From Lutibacter sp. (GTDB lineage: Bacteria; Bacteroidota; Bacteroidia; Flavobacteriales; Flavobacteriaceae), in NCBI GenBank assembly GCA_030748365.1, contig JASMME010000097.1, positions 1-5,713 on the forward strand: 5,713 bases of DNA. Direction: 5' to 3'. The position numbers and the translations under genes are program-made. Each line of letters starts with the position of its first letter. Positions within the stretch are counted from its first letter, which is position 1. Positions 1-5,713 of the stretch are shown here, piece after piece. Under the pieces are notes generated by a model. That model searched no databases. It worked only from the letters and a program-made list of their open reading frames with translations, and was not told the DNA's origin.

Positions 1-335
1 ATCTGTGGAATGTCTGGGTAGTGGTCAATGCCCTTCAAGCGAACCCCATGCAACTTTTTGGAACCCATTTTAACCTCGCATTTGGCACCGTCCAAATGCA
101 AATCATAGGTTTTATTGATATTTTGAGTAACCCGCAAAATCTTTTCAAAAGAATTGAGTGTTTTGGTGATAAAGATAATAGAAACCGGCTTGTGTATATC
201 CGTAAATCGACTGTAGTAAGACTTATAAGGGTCCGGAACATTGACCACAAAAGTCCTGGGAATTTTATGTACGTCTATCGTATCTATATGTTCCTGAATA
301 ATGACCTTCCCTATCAATTCTATCACTTTACTCAT
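1..335 (-). CDS. Hypothetical protein, N-terminal part (gene continues past left edge)
   Basis: Reading the minus strand from the ATG at 335-333 gives 111 codons without a stop, to the window edge. The protein starts MSKVIELIGKVIIQEHIDTI and continues through IPRTFVVNVPDPYKSYYSRF (about residues 26-45). A lysine-rich end follows (KMGSKKLHGVRLKGIDHYPD). I do not recognise the family. No signal peptide or membrane segment is visible; the visible part is basic and alternates short hydrophobic beta-like stretches with charged ones, which suggests a soluble cytoplasmic protein. Support for coding comes from the uninterrupted frame, the protein-like composition, the divergent placement opposite marR, and a good Bacteroidota promoter match about 30 bp upstream. 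Only a weak AGTAGGT precedes the start. The plus-strand frame at 21-344 is a competing shadow with a less plausible composition. Function is unknown, and a role in fatty acid metabolism or in the marR regulon would be a guess from position. Confidence 0.68.
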   Translation of the reverse strand, partial: MSKVIELIGKVIIQEHIDTIDVHKIPRTFVVNVPDPYKSYYSRFTDIHKPVSIIFITKTLNSFEKILRVTQNINKTYDLHLDGAKCEVKMGSKKLHGVRLKGIDHYPDIPQ

Positions 336-365
336 ACCTACTAAATCAATTTAACGTTCGACACC

Positions 366-396
366 TAAACATATCTTTTTTTTTCTATAAAAGCAA
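366..396 (-). promoter_or_regulatory. Predicted promoter of the divergent minus-strand gene
   Basis: On the minus strand, TTG (plus 396-394) is followed by exactly 20 bases and then TATGTTTA (plus 373-366). This fits the Bacteroidota primary sigma factor pattern TTG-N19-21-TAnnTTTG with one mismatch in the last base of the -7 element. Transcription would start near plus 358-362, leaving a leader of roughly 25 nt before the ATG at 335. The spacer contains a run of nine A on this strand (T9 on plus at 376-384). The prediction is from pattern only. Confidence 0.45.
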
Positions 397-430
397 GGAT
401 TTTCTGTGGACAATGACTTTTTTTGTTTTT

Positions 431-448
431 TATTATGCATGCATAGTA
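431..448. promoter_or_regulatory. 18-bp near-palindrome, candidate MarR operator
   Basis: The sequence TATTATGCATGCATAGTA is symmetric at 8 of 9 base-pair positions; only the 433/446 pair fails. Its core, TATGCATGCATA at 434-445, is a perfect 12-bp palindrome. The size fits the 16-20 bp dyads that dimeric MarR proteins usually bind. It lies just upstream of marR and covers the place expected for the -33 element of the marR promoter, so a bound dimer would block RNA polymerase. Assigning it to this MarR protein is inference from position and symmetry. No second copy was found by eye in the gaps before fadN or fadA. Confidence 0.45.
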
Positions 449-464
449 TTTTTTTATATCTTTG
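434..464 (+). promoter_or_regulatory. Predicted marR promoter
   Basis: TATCTTTG at 457-464 is an exact match to the Bacteroidota -7 element TAnnTTTG. Nineteen bases upstream lies TATG (434-437), a one-mismatch version of the TTTG -33 element. The predicted transcription start falls at about 468-471, on top of the preferred marR start codon at 469, so the message would be leaderless or nearly so. No equally good promoter is visible in the 928-1052 gap, so this one may also supply the downstream fad genes. Confidence 0.45.
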
Positions 465-468
465 GAGA

Positions 469-927
469 ATGCAAAAAGAACAAACTATTGACCATGCCTT
501 AAGAGCCACCTGGCAAGCGGTTGCTAAAATGTACAATGAACAGGCAATCAAGCACGATAGCACCATGGCTATGGGCTTTGTCCTGTTGAATATCGATATG
601 GAGAACGGCACCCCTTCCACTTCATTGGGTCCTCAAATGGGCATGGAACCTACCAGCCTGTCTAGGATCTTGAAAAGTATGGAGGAAAAGGGCGCTATTT
701 ACCGGGAAAAAAATCCAGATGACGGGCGGGGTGTACTGATCAAGCTTACCGAGTTTGGAAAAATGAAAAGAAATACTTCCCGGGAATCCGTCATTCTCTT
801 TAACGAAACCGTCAGGCAATATGTCACCGCAGAAAAAATCGAACATTTCTTTGAAGTAACACAAACTATCAATACCCTAATCAACAACCAAAAAATATTT
901 AACACCAATAATCAGACGCGACAATAA
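469..927 (+). CDS. MarR-family winged helix-turn-helix transcriptional regulator
   Basis: The 152-residue product has the MarR layout: N-terminal dimerisation helices (about 1-40), a winged helix-turn-helix (about 41-98) and a C-terminal helix (about 105-143). The recognition helix is around residues 59-73 (MEPTSLSRILKSMEEKG). The wing, NPDDGRGVLIKLTEFG, carries the MarR-type D-x-R (D85, R87). I chose the ATG at 469. The frame opens further to a GTG at 406 and an ATG at 439, but the extra 21 residues (rich in F, L, C) are unlike a MarR N-terminus, and the best promoter lies inside that stretch. GGAGA directly abuts the start, too close for a normal Shine-Dalgarno. MarR proteins usually act as dimeric repressors released by small ligands. 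The position before fadN-fadA-fadE suggests control of fatty acid degradation with a fatty acid or acyl-CoA signal, which is inferred and not visible in the sequence. The polar tail (NTNNQTRQ) is unremarkable. Confidence 0.88.
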   Translation: MQKEQTIDHALRATWQAVAKMYNEQAIKHDSTMAMGFVLLNIDMENGTPSTSLGPQMGMEPTSLSRILKSMEEKGAIYREKNPDDGRGVLIKLTEFGKMKRNTSRESVILFNETVRQYVTAEKIEHFFEVTQTINTLINNQKIFNTNNQTRQ

Positions 928-1052
928 AGGTAGAAGGTCTGAACCTATAATTTAAGAACCACAAACAGTGAAGGAACTAGTGGCAAGCCTATATGGAGAT
1001 GGACTCCTCAAAGAATGCCCCCTGACCTAATTAATAAAACAACAATAAATAA
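928..1052 (+). other. marR-fadN intergenic leader
   Basis: This 125-bp gap has no recognisable tRNA, terminator or strong promoter. The nearest promoter-like string, TATAATTTA at 946-954, does not fit TAnnTTTG and lacks an upstream TTG at the right distance. Short inverted repeats are present: AGGT/ACCT around a CTGA loop (935-946), and a possible long-range AGGTC (935-939) with GACCT (1024-1028). They are too short to call a structure. The last 25 bases before fadN are A-rich with no Shine-Dalgarno, as is common in Bacteroidota. Readthrough from the marR promoter is the simplest way to express fadN. Confidence 0.5.
1022..1042 (+). repeat. 21-nt leader motif, copy upstream of fadN
   Basis: This stretch matches 17 of 21 positions of 3516-3536, upstream of fadA, and all four differences are C/T exchanges. 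The shared part reads CTGAYCTAATYAAYAAAA and continues with YAA. It ends 10 nt before the fadN ATG. It could be a translation-initiation element, a binding site, or partly chance similarity between two A-rich leaders. Confidence 0.35.
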
Positions 1053-3452
1053 ATGAAAAAACCAATCAAAAAAATGGCAGTCGTCGGCTCAGGAATCATG
1101 GGGTCTGGGATTGCATGTCACTTTGCAAATATTGGTGTGGAAGTATTGTTACTCGACATTGTTCCCTTTGAAATGAACGATGCTGAAAAGGCAAAAGGAC
1201 TTACACGCGATGACAAAGTTTTCAGGAACAGGCTGGTGAACGACAGCTTACAAAAGGCCTTAAAATCAAAACCAGCTGCGCTCTACGACAAGCAATTTGC
1301 GGATCGTATCTCCGTCGGTAATCTAGAAGACGACCTGTCAAAGATCAAAGAAGTTGATTGGATCATGGAAGTGGTGGTAGAACGACTCGACATCAAGCAA
1401 CAGGTATTTGAAAAGATTGAAAAATACCGTACTCCGGGCACACTGGTTACCTCCAATACCTCCGGGATTCCAATCCAATTTATGAATGAAGGTAGAAGTG
1501 AGGACTTTCGCCAACACTTTGCAGTCACTCATTTCTTCAATCCTCCGAGATACCTAAAACTCTTTGAAGTGGTTCCAGGACCAGACTGCAAACAAGAAAT
1601 CACGGATTTCTTATTGATGTACGGGGAGAAATTTCTAGGAAAAACATCTGTACTGGCCAAGGACACCCCCGCTTTTATCGGTAACCGTATCGGTACCTTC
1701 GGAATCTTTAGCCTGTTTCACCAGGTAAAAGCACTCGGCATGACCGTCGAAGAGATAGACAAATTGACCGGACCGGTAATTGGAAGGCCAAAATCTGCTA
1801 CATTTAGAACCGTAGATGTCGTTGGACTAGACACCCTGGTACACGTGGCCAACGGACTGCATAAAAACTGTCCAAAAGACACCTCGAATCACCTGTTCGA
1901 ACTTCCTGACTTCATCCATACCATGGTAGCGAACAAATGGCTGGGGAGTAAGACCAAACAGGGCTTTTATAAAAAAGCTGTTGAGAATGGTAAAAAAACC
2001 ATCTTATCCTTAGACCTAGAGCGCCTGGAATATAGCCCGGCTAAAAAGGTATCCTTTGCCACCCTTGAGATGACCAAAAGTATTGACAAGGTCATTGACC
2101 GTTTTAAGGTACTGATCAAAGGGAAGGACAAAGCAGGCGAGTTTTACCGAAAGAACTTCGCTGGCATGTTCGGATATGTACAGCACCGTATTCCTGAAAT
2201 TTCTGATGAACTGTACCGAATTGACGATGCAATGAAGGCTGGTTTTGGTTGGGAACATGGACCTTTTGAAATCTGGGATGCCATTGGACTTGAAAAAGGG
2301 ATCGAACTTATGCAGGCGGAAAATATTCCCGTAGCTGACTGGATTACCGAAATGCAAAACGGCGACCACCCGTCTTTTTACGCTGTAAAAGAAGGTAAAA
2401 AATACTGCTATGACATTCCTAAAAAAACAATGGAAAAAATTCCGGGTCAAGACAGTTTTATCATCCTTGACACCATCCGGGAAACCAAGACCATCTGGTC
2501 AAATTCAGGGGCTGCCATCCAACATTTGGGTGACGGGGTATTAAACGTAGAATTTCAGTCCAAAATGAACACCCTGGGCGGAGAGGTCTTACAAGCCATT
2601 AATAAAGGTATCGACCTGGCTGAAACAGACTACGAGGCGGTCATACTGGGCAACCAGGCGGCCAACTTCTCTGTAGGAGCCAACCTAGGCATGGTCTTTA
2701 TGATGGCCGTGGAACAGGAATACGACGAACTCAATTTTTCTGTAAAATATTTCCAGGATACCGTCATGCGCATGCGTTACTCATCCTGCCCGACCCTATT
2801 AGCCGCTCACGGATTTACCTTTGGAGGTGCCTGTGAATTCAGTATGCACGCCGACAAGGTTATTGCAGCAGCAGAAACCTATATGGGACTGGTCGAATTC
2901 GGTGTAGGTATCATTCCAGGAGGAGCTGGTTCCAAAGAAATGGCCGTCAGGGCCTCAGAAGGGGTACTCAAAGACGATGTAAAATTAAACAAACTCCGCA
3001 ACTACTTTATCAATGTTGCCACTGCAAAGGTGTCTACCTCGGCAGCAGAAGCCTATGGACTTGGTTTCTTAAAAGAACACAAGGACATCGTGGTTGTTGG
3101 CAAAGAACGTCAATTAGCCACCGCCAAGCGTCATGCCATACAGATGCTAGAAGATGGTTATACCCAACCAGCCACTAAAAAAGCACTGGTATACGGACAA
3201 CAAGCACTGGGTATGTTCCTGGTAGGTACTGACAGCCTTGAAAAAGGACGATATGCCTCTGAACACGACAAGAAAATAGCCAATAAGCTAGGCTATGTAA
3301 TGGCCGGCGGTGACCTTTCTGAACCTACCATGGTAACAGAGCAATACCTGCTAGACCTAGAGCGTGAAGCTTTTATGAGCTTGATGACCGAGCGTAAAAC
3401 GCTGGAACGAATCGAGCATATGTTAAAAACTGGTAAACCCCTAAGAAACTAA
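1053..3452 (+). CDS. fadN: FadN-type bifunctional 3-hydroxyacyl-CoA dehydrogenase / enoyl-CoA hydratase
   Basis: The 799-residue protein catalyses the two middle steps of beta-oxidation: hydration of trans-2-enoyl-CoA and NAD-dependent oxidation of L-3-hydroxyacyl-CoA. The dehydrogenase comes first, with the Rossmann motif GSGIMGSG at 12-19. Its active-site residues match the family: S137 in SNTSG, H160 and E172 as the His-Glu pair (12 apart, in HFFNPPRYLKLFEVVPG), and N211 in DTPAFIGNR. A second 3HCDH C-terminal repeat lies around 330-415 (DDAMKAGFGWEHGPFEIWDA). The crotonase domain occupies about 485-690, with the oxyanion-hole segment FSVGANL (539-545) and catalytic glutamates E595 (GGACEF) and E615 (GLVEFGVGIIPGG), 20 apart as in enoyl-CoA hydratases. 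Both activities should therefore be intact. The dehydrogenase-then-hydratase order and the length match Bacillus FadN and not E. coli FadB, which has the reverse order. No signal peptide is seen, so it is cytosolic. It is probably co-transcribed with fadA and fadE. Confidence 0.95.
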   Translation: MKKPIKKMAVVGSGIMGSGIACHFANIGVEVLLLDIVPFEMNDAEKAKGLTRDDKVFRNRLVNDSLQKALKSKPAALYDKQFADRISVGNLEDDLSKIKEVDWIMEVVVERLDIKQQVFEKIEKYRTPGTLVTSNTSGIPIQFMNEGRSEDFRQHFAVTHFFNPPRYLKLFEVVPGPDCKQEITDFLLMYGEKFLGKTSVLAKDTPAFIGNRIGTFGIFSLFHQVKALGMTVEEIDKLTGPVIGRPKSATFRTVDVVGLDTLVHVANGLHKNCPKDTSNHLFELPDFIHTMVANKWLGSKTKQGFYKKAVENGKKTILSLDLERLEYSPAKKVSFATLEMTKSIDKVIDRFKVLIKGKDKAGEFYRKNFAGMFGYVQHRIPEISDELYRIDDAMKAGFGWEHGPFEIWDAIGLEKGIELMQAENIPVADWITEMQNGDHPSFYAVKEGKKYCYDIPKKTMEKIPGQDSFIILDTIRETKTIWSNSGAAIQHLGDGVLNVEFQSKMNTLGGEVLQAINKGIDLAETDYEAVILGNQAANFSVGANLGMVFMMAVEQEYDELNFSVKYFQDTVMRMRYSSCPTLLAAHGFTFGGACEFSMHADKVIAAAETYMGLVEFGVGIIPGGAGSKEMAVRASEGVLKDDVKLNKLRNYFINVATAKVSTSAAEAYGLGFLKEHKDIVVVGKERQLATAKRHAIQMLEDGYTQPATKKALVYGQQALGMFLVGTDSLEKGRYASEHDKKIANKLGYVMAGGDLSEPTMVTEQYLLDLEREAFMSLMTERKTLERIEHMLKTGKPLRN

Positions 3453-3457
3453 ACCTG

Positions 3458-3514
3458 TGAAATGAGCCAAGGTCAGTAGGTTGAAACCAACCGACAGACC
3501 ATTGGTAAATTTCA
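3458..3514 (+). promoter_or_regulatory. Nested 57-nt stem-loop between fadN and fadA
   Basis: Starting 5 nt after the fadN stop, the RNA can fold into one long irregular hairpin. Its paired arms from outside in are TGAAAT (3458-3463) with ATTTCA (3509-3514), CCAA (3467-3470) with TTGG (3502-3505), GGTC (3471-3474) with GACC (3497-3500), GT (3476-3477) with AC (3494-3495), and GGTTG (3479-3483) with CAACC (3488-3492), closing on an AAAC loop. That is 21 Watson-Crick pairs in 57 nt, interrupted only by small internal loops and a one-base bulge. No U-run follows, so it is not a standard intrinsic terminator. It could be an mRNA stability or processing element that sets fadN versus fadA levels, an attenuator, or a protein-binding site. 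Confidence 0.6.
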
Positions 3515-3515
3515 T

Positions 3516-3536
3516 CTGATCTAATCAACAAAATAA
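3516..3536 (+). repeat. 21-nt leader motif, copy upstream of fadA
   Basis: This is the second copy of the motif at 1022-1042, with 17 of 21 bases identical. It begins 2 nt after the intergenic stem-loop and ends 5 nt before the fadA ATG, so in the folded message it would be the single-stranded ribosome landing region. It contains no Shine-Dalgarno; only a weak AGAAAG sits right before the start. Confidence 0.35.
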
Positions 3537-3541
3537 GAAAG

Positions 3542-4726
3542 ATGAAAACAGCCTATATCGTACAAGGATACAGAACCGCCGTTGGAAAGGCGCCTAAAGG
3601 CCTGTTCAGGTTTAAAAGACCTGATGAACTGGCCGCAGAAACCATTGACTATTTACTAAAAGACTTCCCGCAACTCGACAAGAAAAGGATTGATGACGTT
3701 ATCGTCGGAAATGCCATGCCGGAGGCTGAACAAGGGCTGAACGTGGGCCGTTTGATCTCACTGATGGGCCTAAAGATAGAAGACGTTCCGGGCATGACCG
3801 TAAATCGTTATTGCGCCTCAGGACTCGAAACCATCAGCATTGCTGCAGCCAAGATACAGGCCGGTATGGCTGATTGTATCATTGCCGGCGGCGTGGAAAG
3901 CATGAGTTATATTCCCATGGGTGGTTACCGCCCCGTCCCAAACTACCAGTCAGCCAAGGAAGGGCACGAAGATTACTACTGGGGTATGGGACTGACTGCA
4001 GAAGCCGTCGCACAACAATACAAGATTTCCCGGGAAGACCAGGATGCCTTTGCTTACCAGTCTCATATGAAGGCCCTAGAAGCCCAGGCTCAGCAAAAGT
4101 TTGACGCTGAAATTGCCCCCATAGAAGTTTCACAAGTCTTCCTCGACGAAACAGGTAAAAAACAGCAACGGAATTACACCGTCAATAAAGATGAAGGTCC
4201 CAGAAAAGGAACTTCTACCGAAGTACTGGGAAAATTACGCCCCGTATTTGCCCAAGGTGGAAGTGTTACGGCCGGAAACGCCTCTCAGATGAGTGACGGG
4301 GCCGCTTTCCTGTTGGTCATGAGTGAGGAAATGGTCAAGGAACTGAAGCTGGAGCCCGTAGCGCGTATGGTTTCTTTTGCCGCAGCAGGTGTCCCCCCAA
4401 GTATTATGGGCATCGGCCCGGTAAAAGCCATTCCGAAAGCCCTGAAACAAGCCGGATTGGCCATGAAAGACCTTGACCTGATTGAATTGAACGAGGCCTT
4501 TGCCTCACAATCACTGGCAGTCTTACGCGAATTGGACATCAATCAGGACATTGTCAATGTCAATGGAGGTGCCATTGCGCTTGGACACCCACTGGGCTGT
4601 ACCGGTGCCAAGTTGTCCGTTCAACTCTTCAGCGAAATGCGACGAAGAAAACAGCAGTACGGTATGGTAACCATGTGTGTAGGTGCAGGACAGGGTGCTG
4701 CAGGAATTTATGAACTGTTAAACTAA
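3542..4726 (+). CDS. fadA: Acetyl-CoA C-acyltransferase (3-ketoacyl-CoA thiolase)
   Basis: The 394-residue protein is a full-length thiolase, the normal size for the family. It cleaves 3-ketoacyl-CoA with CoA to give acetyl-CoA and an acyl-CoA two carbons shorter, the last step of the spiral. The nucleophilic cysteine is C91 in VNRYCASGLE. The other conserved blocks are GGVESMS (116-122), NEAFA (317-321), GGAIALGHPLGCTGA (342-356) with catalytic H349, and CVGAGQGAAGI (379-389) with C379, the acid/base cysteine. All key residues are present. Sequence alone does not separate a degradative thiolase from a biosynthetic acetoacetyl-CoA thiolase with certainty. Its position between fadN and an acyl-CoA dehydrogenase, and the start VQGYRTAVGKAPKGLFRFKR, favour degradation. 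FadN and FadA probably cooperate as in other bacteria, but a stable complex is not shown by the sequence. It follows fadN after 89 bp and precedes fadE by 8 bp. Confidence 0.95.
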   Translation: MKTAYIVQGYRTAVGKAPKGLFRFKRPDELAAETIDYLLKDFPQLDKKRIDDVIVGNAMPEAEQGLNVGRLISLMGLKIEDVPGMTVNRYCASGLETISIAAAKIQAGMADCIIAGGVESMSYIPMGGYRPVPNYQSAKEGHEDYYWGMGLTAEAVAQQYKISREDQDAFAYQSHMKALEAQAQQKFDAEIAPIEVSQVFLDETGKKQQRNYTVNKDEGPRKGTSTEVLGKLRPVFAQGGSVTAGNASQMSDGAAFLLVMSEEMVKELKLEPVARMVSFAAAGVPPSIMGIGPVKAIPKALKQAGLAMKDLDLIELNEAFASQSLAVLRELDINQDIVNVNGGAIALGHPLGCTGAKLSVQLFSEMRRRKQQYGMVTMCVGAGQGAAGIYELLN

Positions 4727-4734
4727 TTTATACT

Positions 4735-5713
4735 ATGAAAAATCACATCAAAGGAGGAGAATTTTTAATCAAGGATACCAGCAGTGACACTGTCTTTATC
4801 CCTGAAGAATTAACGGAAGAACAATGCATGATGCGGGAAGCGATTAAAGAATTTATCGACCGCGAAGTATGGCCAAACAGGGAGCGTTTTGAAAAAAAGG
4901 ACTATGGCTTTACCAAAGAGATCATGCAGCAAATCGGCGATATGGGCTTATTGGGAATTTCAGTACCGGAAGCCTACGGGGGCATGGGTATGGGCTTTGT
5001 ATCCACCATGCTGGTATGCGATTACATTTCTGGATCATCGGGATCACTGGCCACAGCTTACGGAGCCCATACAGGTATCGGCACCATGCCTATCCTACTC
5101 TACGGAACGGAAGCGCAAAAAGAACAATACATCCCCAAACTGGTATCGGGCGAGTGGTTTGGCTCTTATTGCCTAACCGAACCTGGTGCAGGAAGTGATG
5201 CCAATTCAGGAAAAACCAAGGCTGCACTCTCTGAAGATGGGAAAACCTATGCCATTAACGGACAGAAGATGTGGATCAGTAATGCTGGTTTTTGCAACCT
5301 GATGATCGTCTTTGCTAGGATTGAAGATGATAAGAATATTACTGCCTTTATCGTAGAATACGATTCGGAAAACCCCAATGGCATCACCCTAGGAGAGGAA
5401 GAAAACAAACTGGGTATCCACGCCTCTTCTACCCGACAAGTATTTTTCAACGACACAAAGGTCCCTGTTGAAAACATGCTTTCAGAGAGGGGTAAGGGTT
5501 TCAAAATTGCCTTAAACTCTCTGAACGTAGGACGTATCAAATTAGCCGCTGCTTGTATAGACGCTTGTCGAAGGGTAACCACCGAAGCGGTGAAATATGC
5601 TACGGAACGCGTTCAGTTTAAAACACCCATCGCCCAATTTGGTGCTATCCAACACAAATTGGCTGAAATGGCGACTGGAACTTACGTAAGTGAATCAGGA
5701 AGTTACCGGGCGG
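4735..5713 (+). CDS. fadE: Acyl-CoA dehydrogenase (FadE-like), N-terminal part, cut by right edge
   Basis: The frame opens at ATG 4735, 8 bp after fadA, and runs 326 complete codons to the window edge without a stop. The product is an FAD flavoenzyme that makes the trans-2 double bond in acyl-CoA, the first beta-oxidation step, normally passing electrons to electron-transfer flavoprotein. Domains in order are the N-terminal helical domain (about 28-140), the beta domain with signature YCLTEPGAGSDANS (145-158) and the flavin-contacting KMWISNAG segment (178-185), then the start of the C-terminal helical domain with GRIKLAAACIDACRR (266-280) and ERVQFKTPIAQFGAIQHKLA (291-310). The opening KGGEFLIK (6-13) and the distance to the ACAD core resemble the long (~600 residue) FadE/VLCAD-like group of Bacillus and Bacteroidota. 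The catalytic glutamate would lie beyond the edge, so activity cannot be confirmed here. The start is preceded by no Shine-Dalgarno, and translational coupling with fadA is likely. Confidence 0.93.
   Translation, partial: MKNHIKGGEFLIKDTSSDTVFIPEELTEEQCMMREAIKEFIDREVWPNRERFEKKDYGFTKEIMQQIGDMGLLGISVPEAYGGMGMGFVSTMLVCDYISGSSGSLATAYGAHTGIGTMPILLYGTEAQKEQYIPKLVSGEWFGSYCLTEPGAGSDANSGKTKAALSEDGKTYAINGQKMWISNAGFCNLMIVFARIEDDKNITAFIVEYDSENPNGITLGEEENKLGIHASSTRQVFFNDTKVPVENMLSERGKGFKIALNSLNVGRIKLAAACIDACRRVTTEAVKYATERVQFKTPIAQFGAIQHKLAEMATGTYVSESGSYRA

Noticed and set aside
21..344. Plus-strand 107-codon open frame
   Set aside because: It overlaps the minus-strand frame that starts at 335 and is open across the whole left end. 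Its composition looks less protein-like, and no promoter or leader fits.
406..468. 21-residue hydrophobic N-terminal extension of the MarR protein (GTG 406 or ATG 439 start), which could suggest a membrane anchor
   Set aside because: MarR proteins have no such segment, the best promoter and the palindrome lie inside it, and the T-tracts themselves produce the F and L codons.
935..946. AGGT-CTGA-ACCT hairpin just after marR as a terminator
   Set aside because: Only four pairs and no following U-run.
993..1025. Ten-codon mini-ORF (MEMDSSKNAP) ending 27 bp before fadN, as a possible leader peptide
   Set aside because: It is too short to distinguish from chance, shows no run of regulatory codons, no ribosome site and no attenuator hairpins.
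2016..2450. 144-codon minus-strand open frame inside fadN
   Set aside because: It lies fully opposite a well-conserved enzyme domain and has no recognisable motif, so it is a shadow of the fadN codon pattern.
3458..3514. Reading the fadN-fadA hairpin as a rho-independent terminator
   Set aside because: It has internal mismatches, the 3' side is followed by a mixed sequence and not a U-run, and fadA lies directly downstream on the same strand.
3879..4133. Antisense and alternate-frame open frames inside fadA (for example 3874-4104 plus, 3879-4133 minus, 4235-4542 minus)
   Set aside because: fadA is intact and contains all thiolase motifs; these frames have no independent support.

Overview
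The window looks like a chromosomal segment from a Bacteroidota bacterium, most likely a marine-type Flavobacteriaceae member. This rests on three things seen in the sequence. The translation starts are A-rich with poor or no Shine-Dalgarno. The predicted promoters match the Bacteroidota pattern TTG-N19-21-TAnnTTTG. The beta-oxidation proteins resemble Bacteroidota versions (a ~800-residue dehydrogenase/hydratase and an acyl-CoA dehydrogenase beginning with a KGGEFLIK segment). The genus cannot be assigned from this evidence.

Layout: positions 1-335 on the minus strand hold the 5' part of an unrecognised gene that runs off the left edge. Positions 336-468 are a compact, very T-rich divergent regulatory region. 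It holds a predicted minus-strand promoter, an 18-bp near-palindrome and a plus-strand promoter. Positions 469-927 encode a MarR-family regulator. A 125-bp gap follows, then fadN (1053-3452), an 89-bp gap containing a strong nested inverted repeat, fadA (3542-4726), and after 8 bp the acyl-CoA dehydrogenase fadE (4735 to the right edge, cut off).

How the genes work together: the three enzymes cover all four steps of the fatty acyl-CoA beta-oxidation spiral. FadE oxidises acyl-CoA to trans-2-enoyl-CoA. FadN hydrates this and oxidises the 3-hydroxyacyl-CoA. FadA cleaves the 3-ketoacyl-CoA to acetyl-CoA and a shortened acyl-CoA. The order fadN-fadA-fadE is the same as in the Bacillus subtilis fadNAE operon. 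The MarR protein is placed to be the local regulator, sensing an acyl-CoA or fatty acid; that role is inferred from context.

The enzymes themselves are ordinary and have intact active-site residues. The less ordinary signals are non-coding: the 57-nt nested stem-loop between fadN and fadA, a 21-nt leader motif shared by fadN and fadA, a palindrome sitting on the marR promoter with a possibly leaderless marR start, and a T9 tract inside the spacer of the divergent gene's promoter. I see no mobile element, CRISPR array, tRNA, rRNA or clear intrinsic terminator. No wholly new system is evident.
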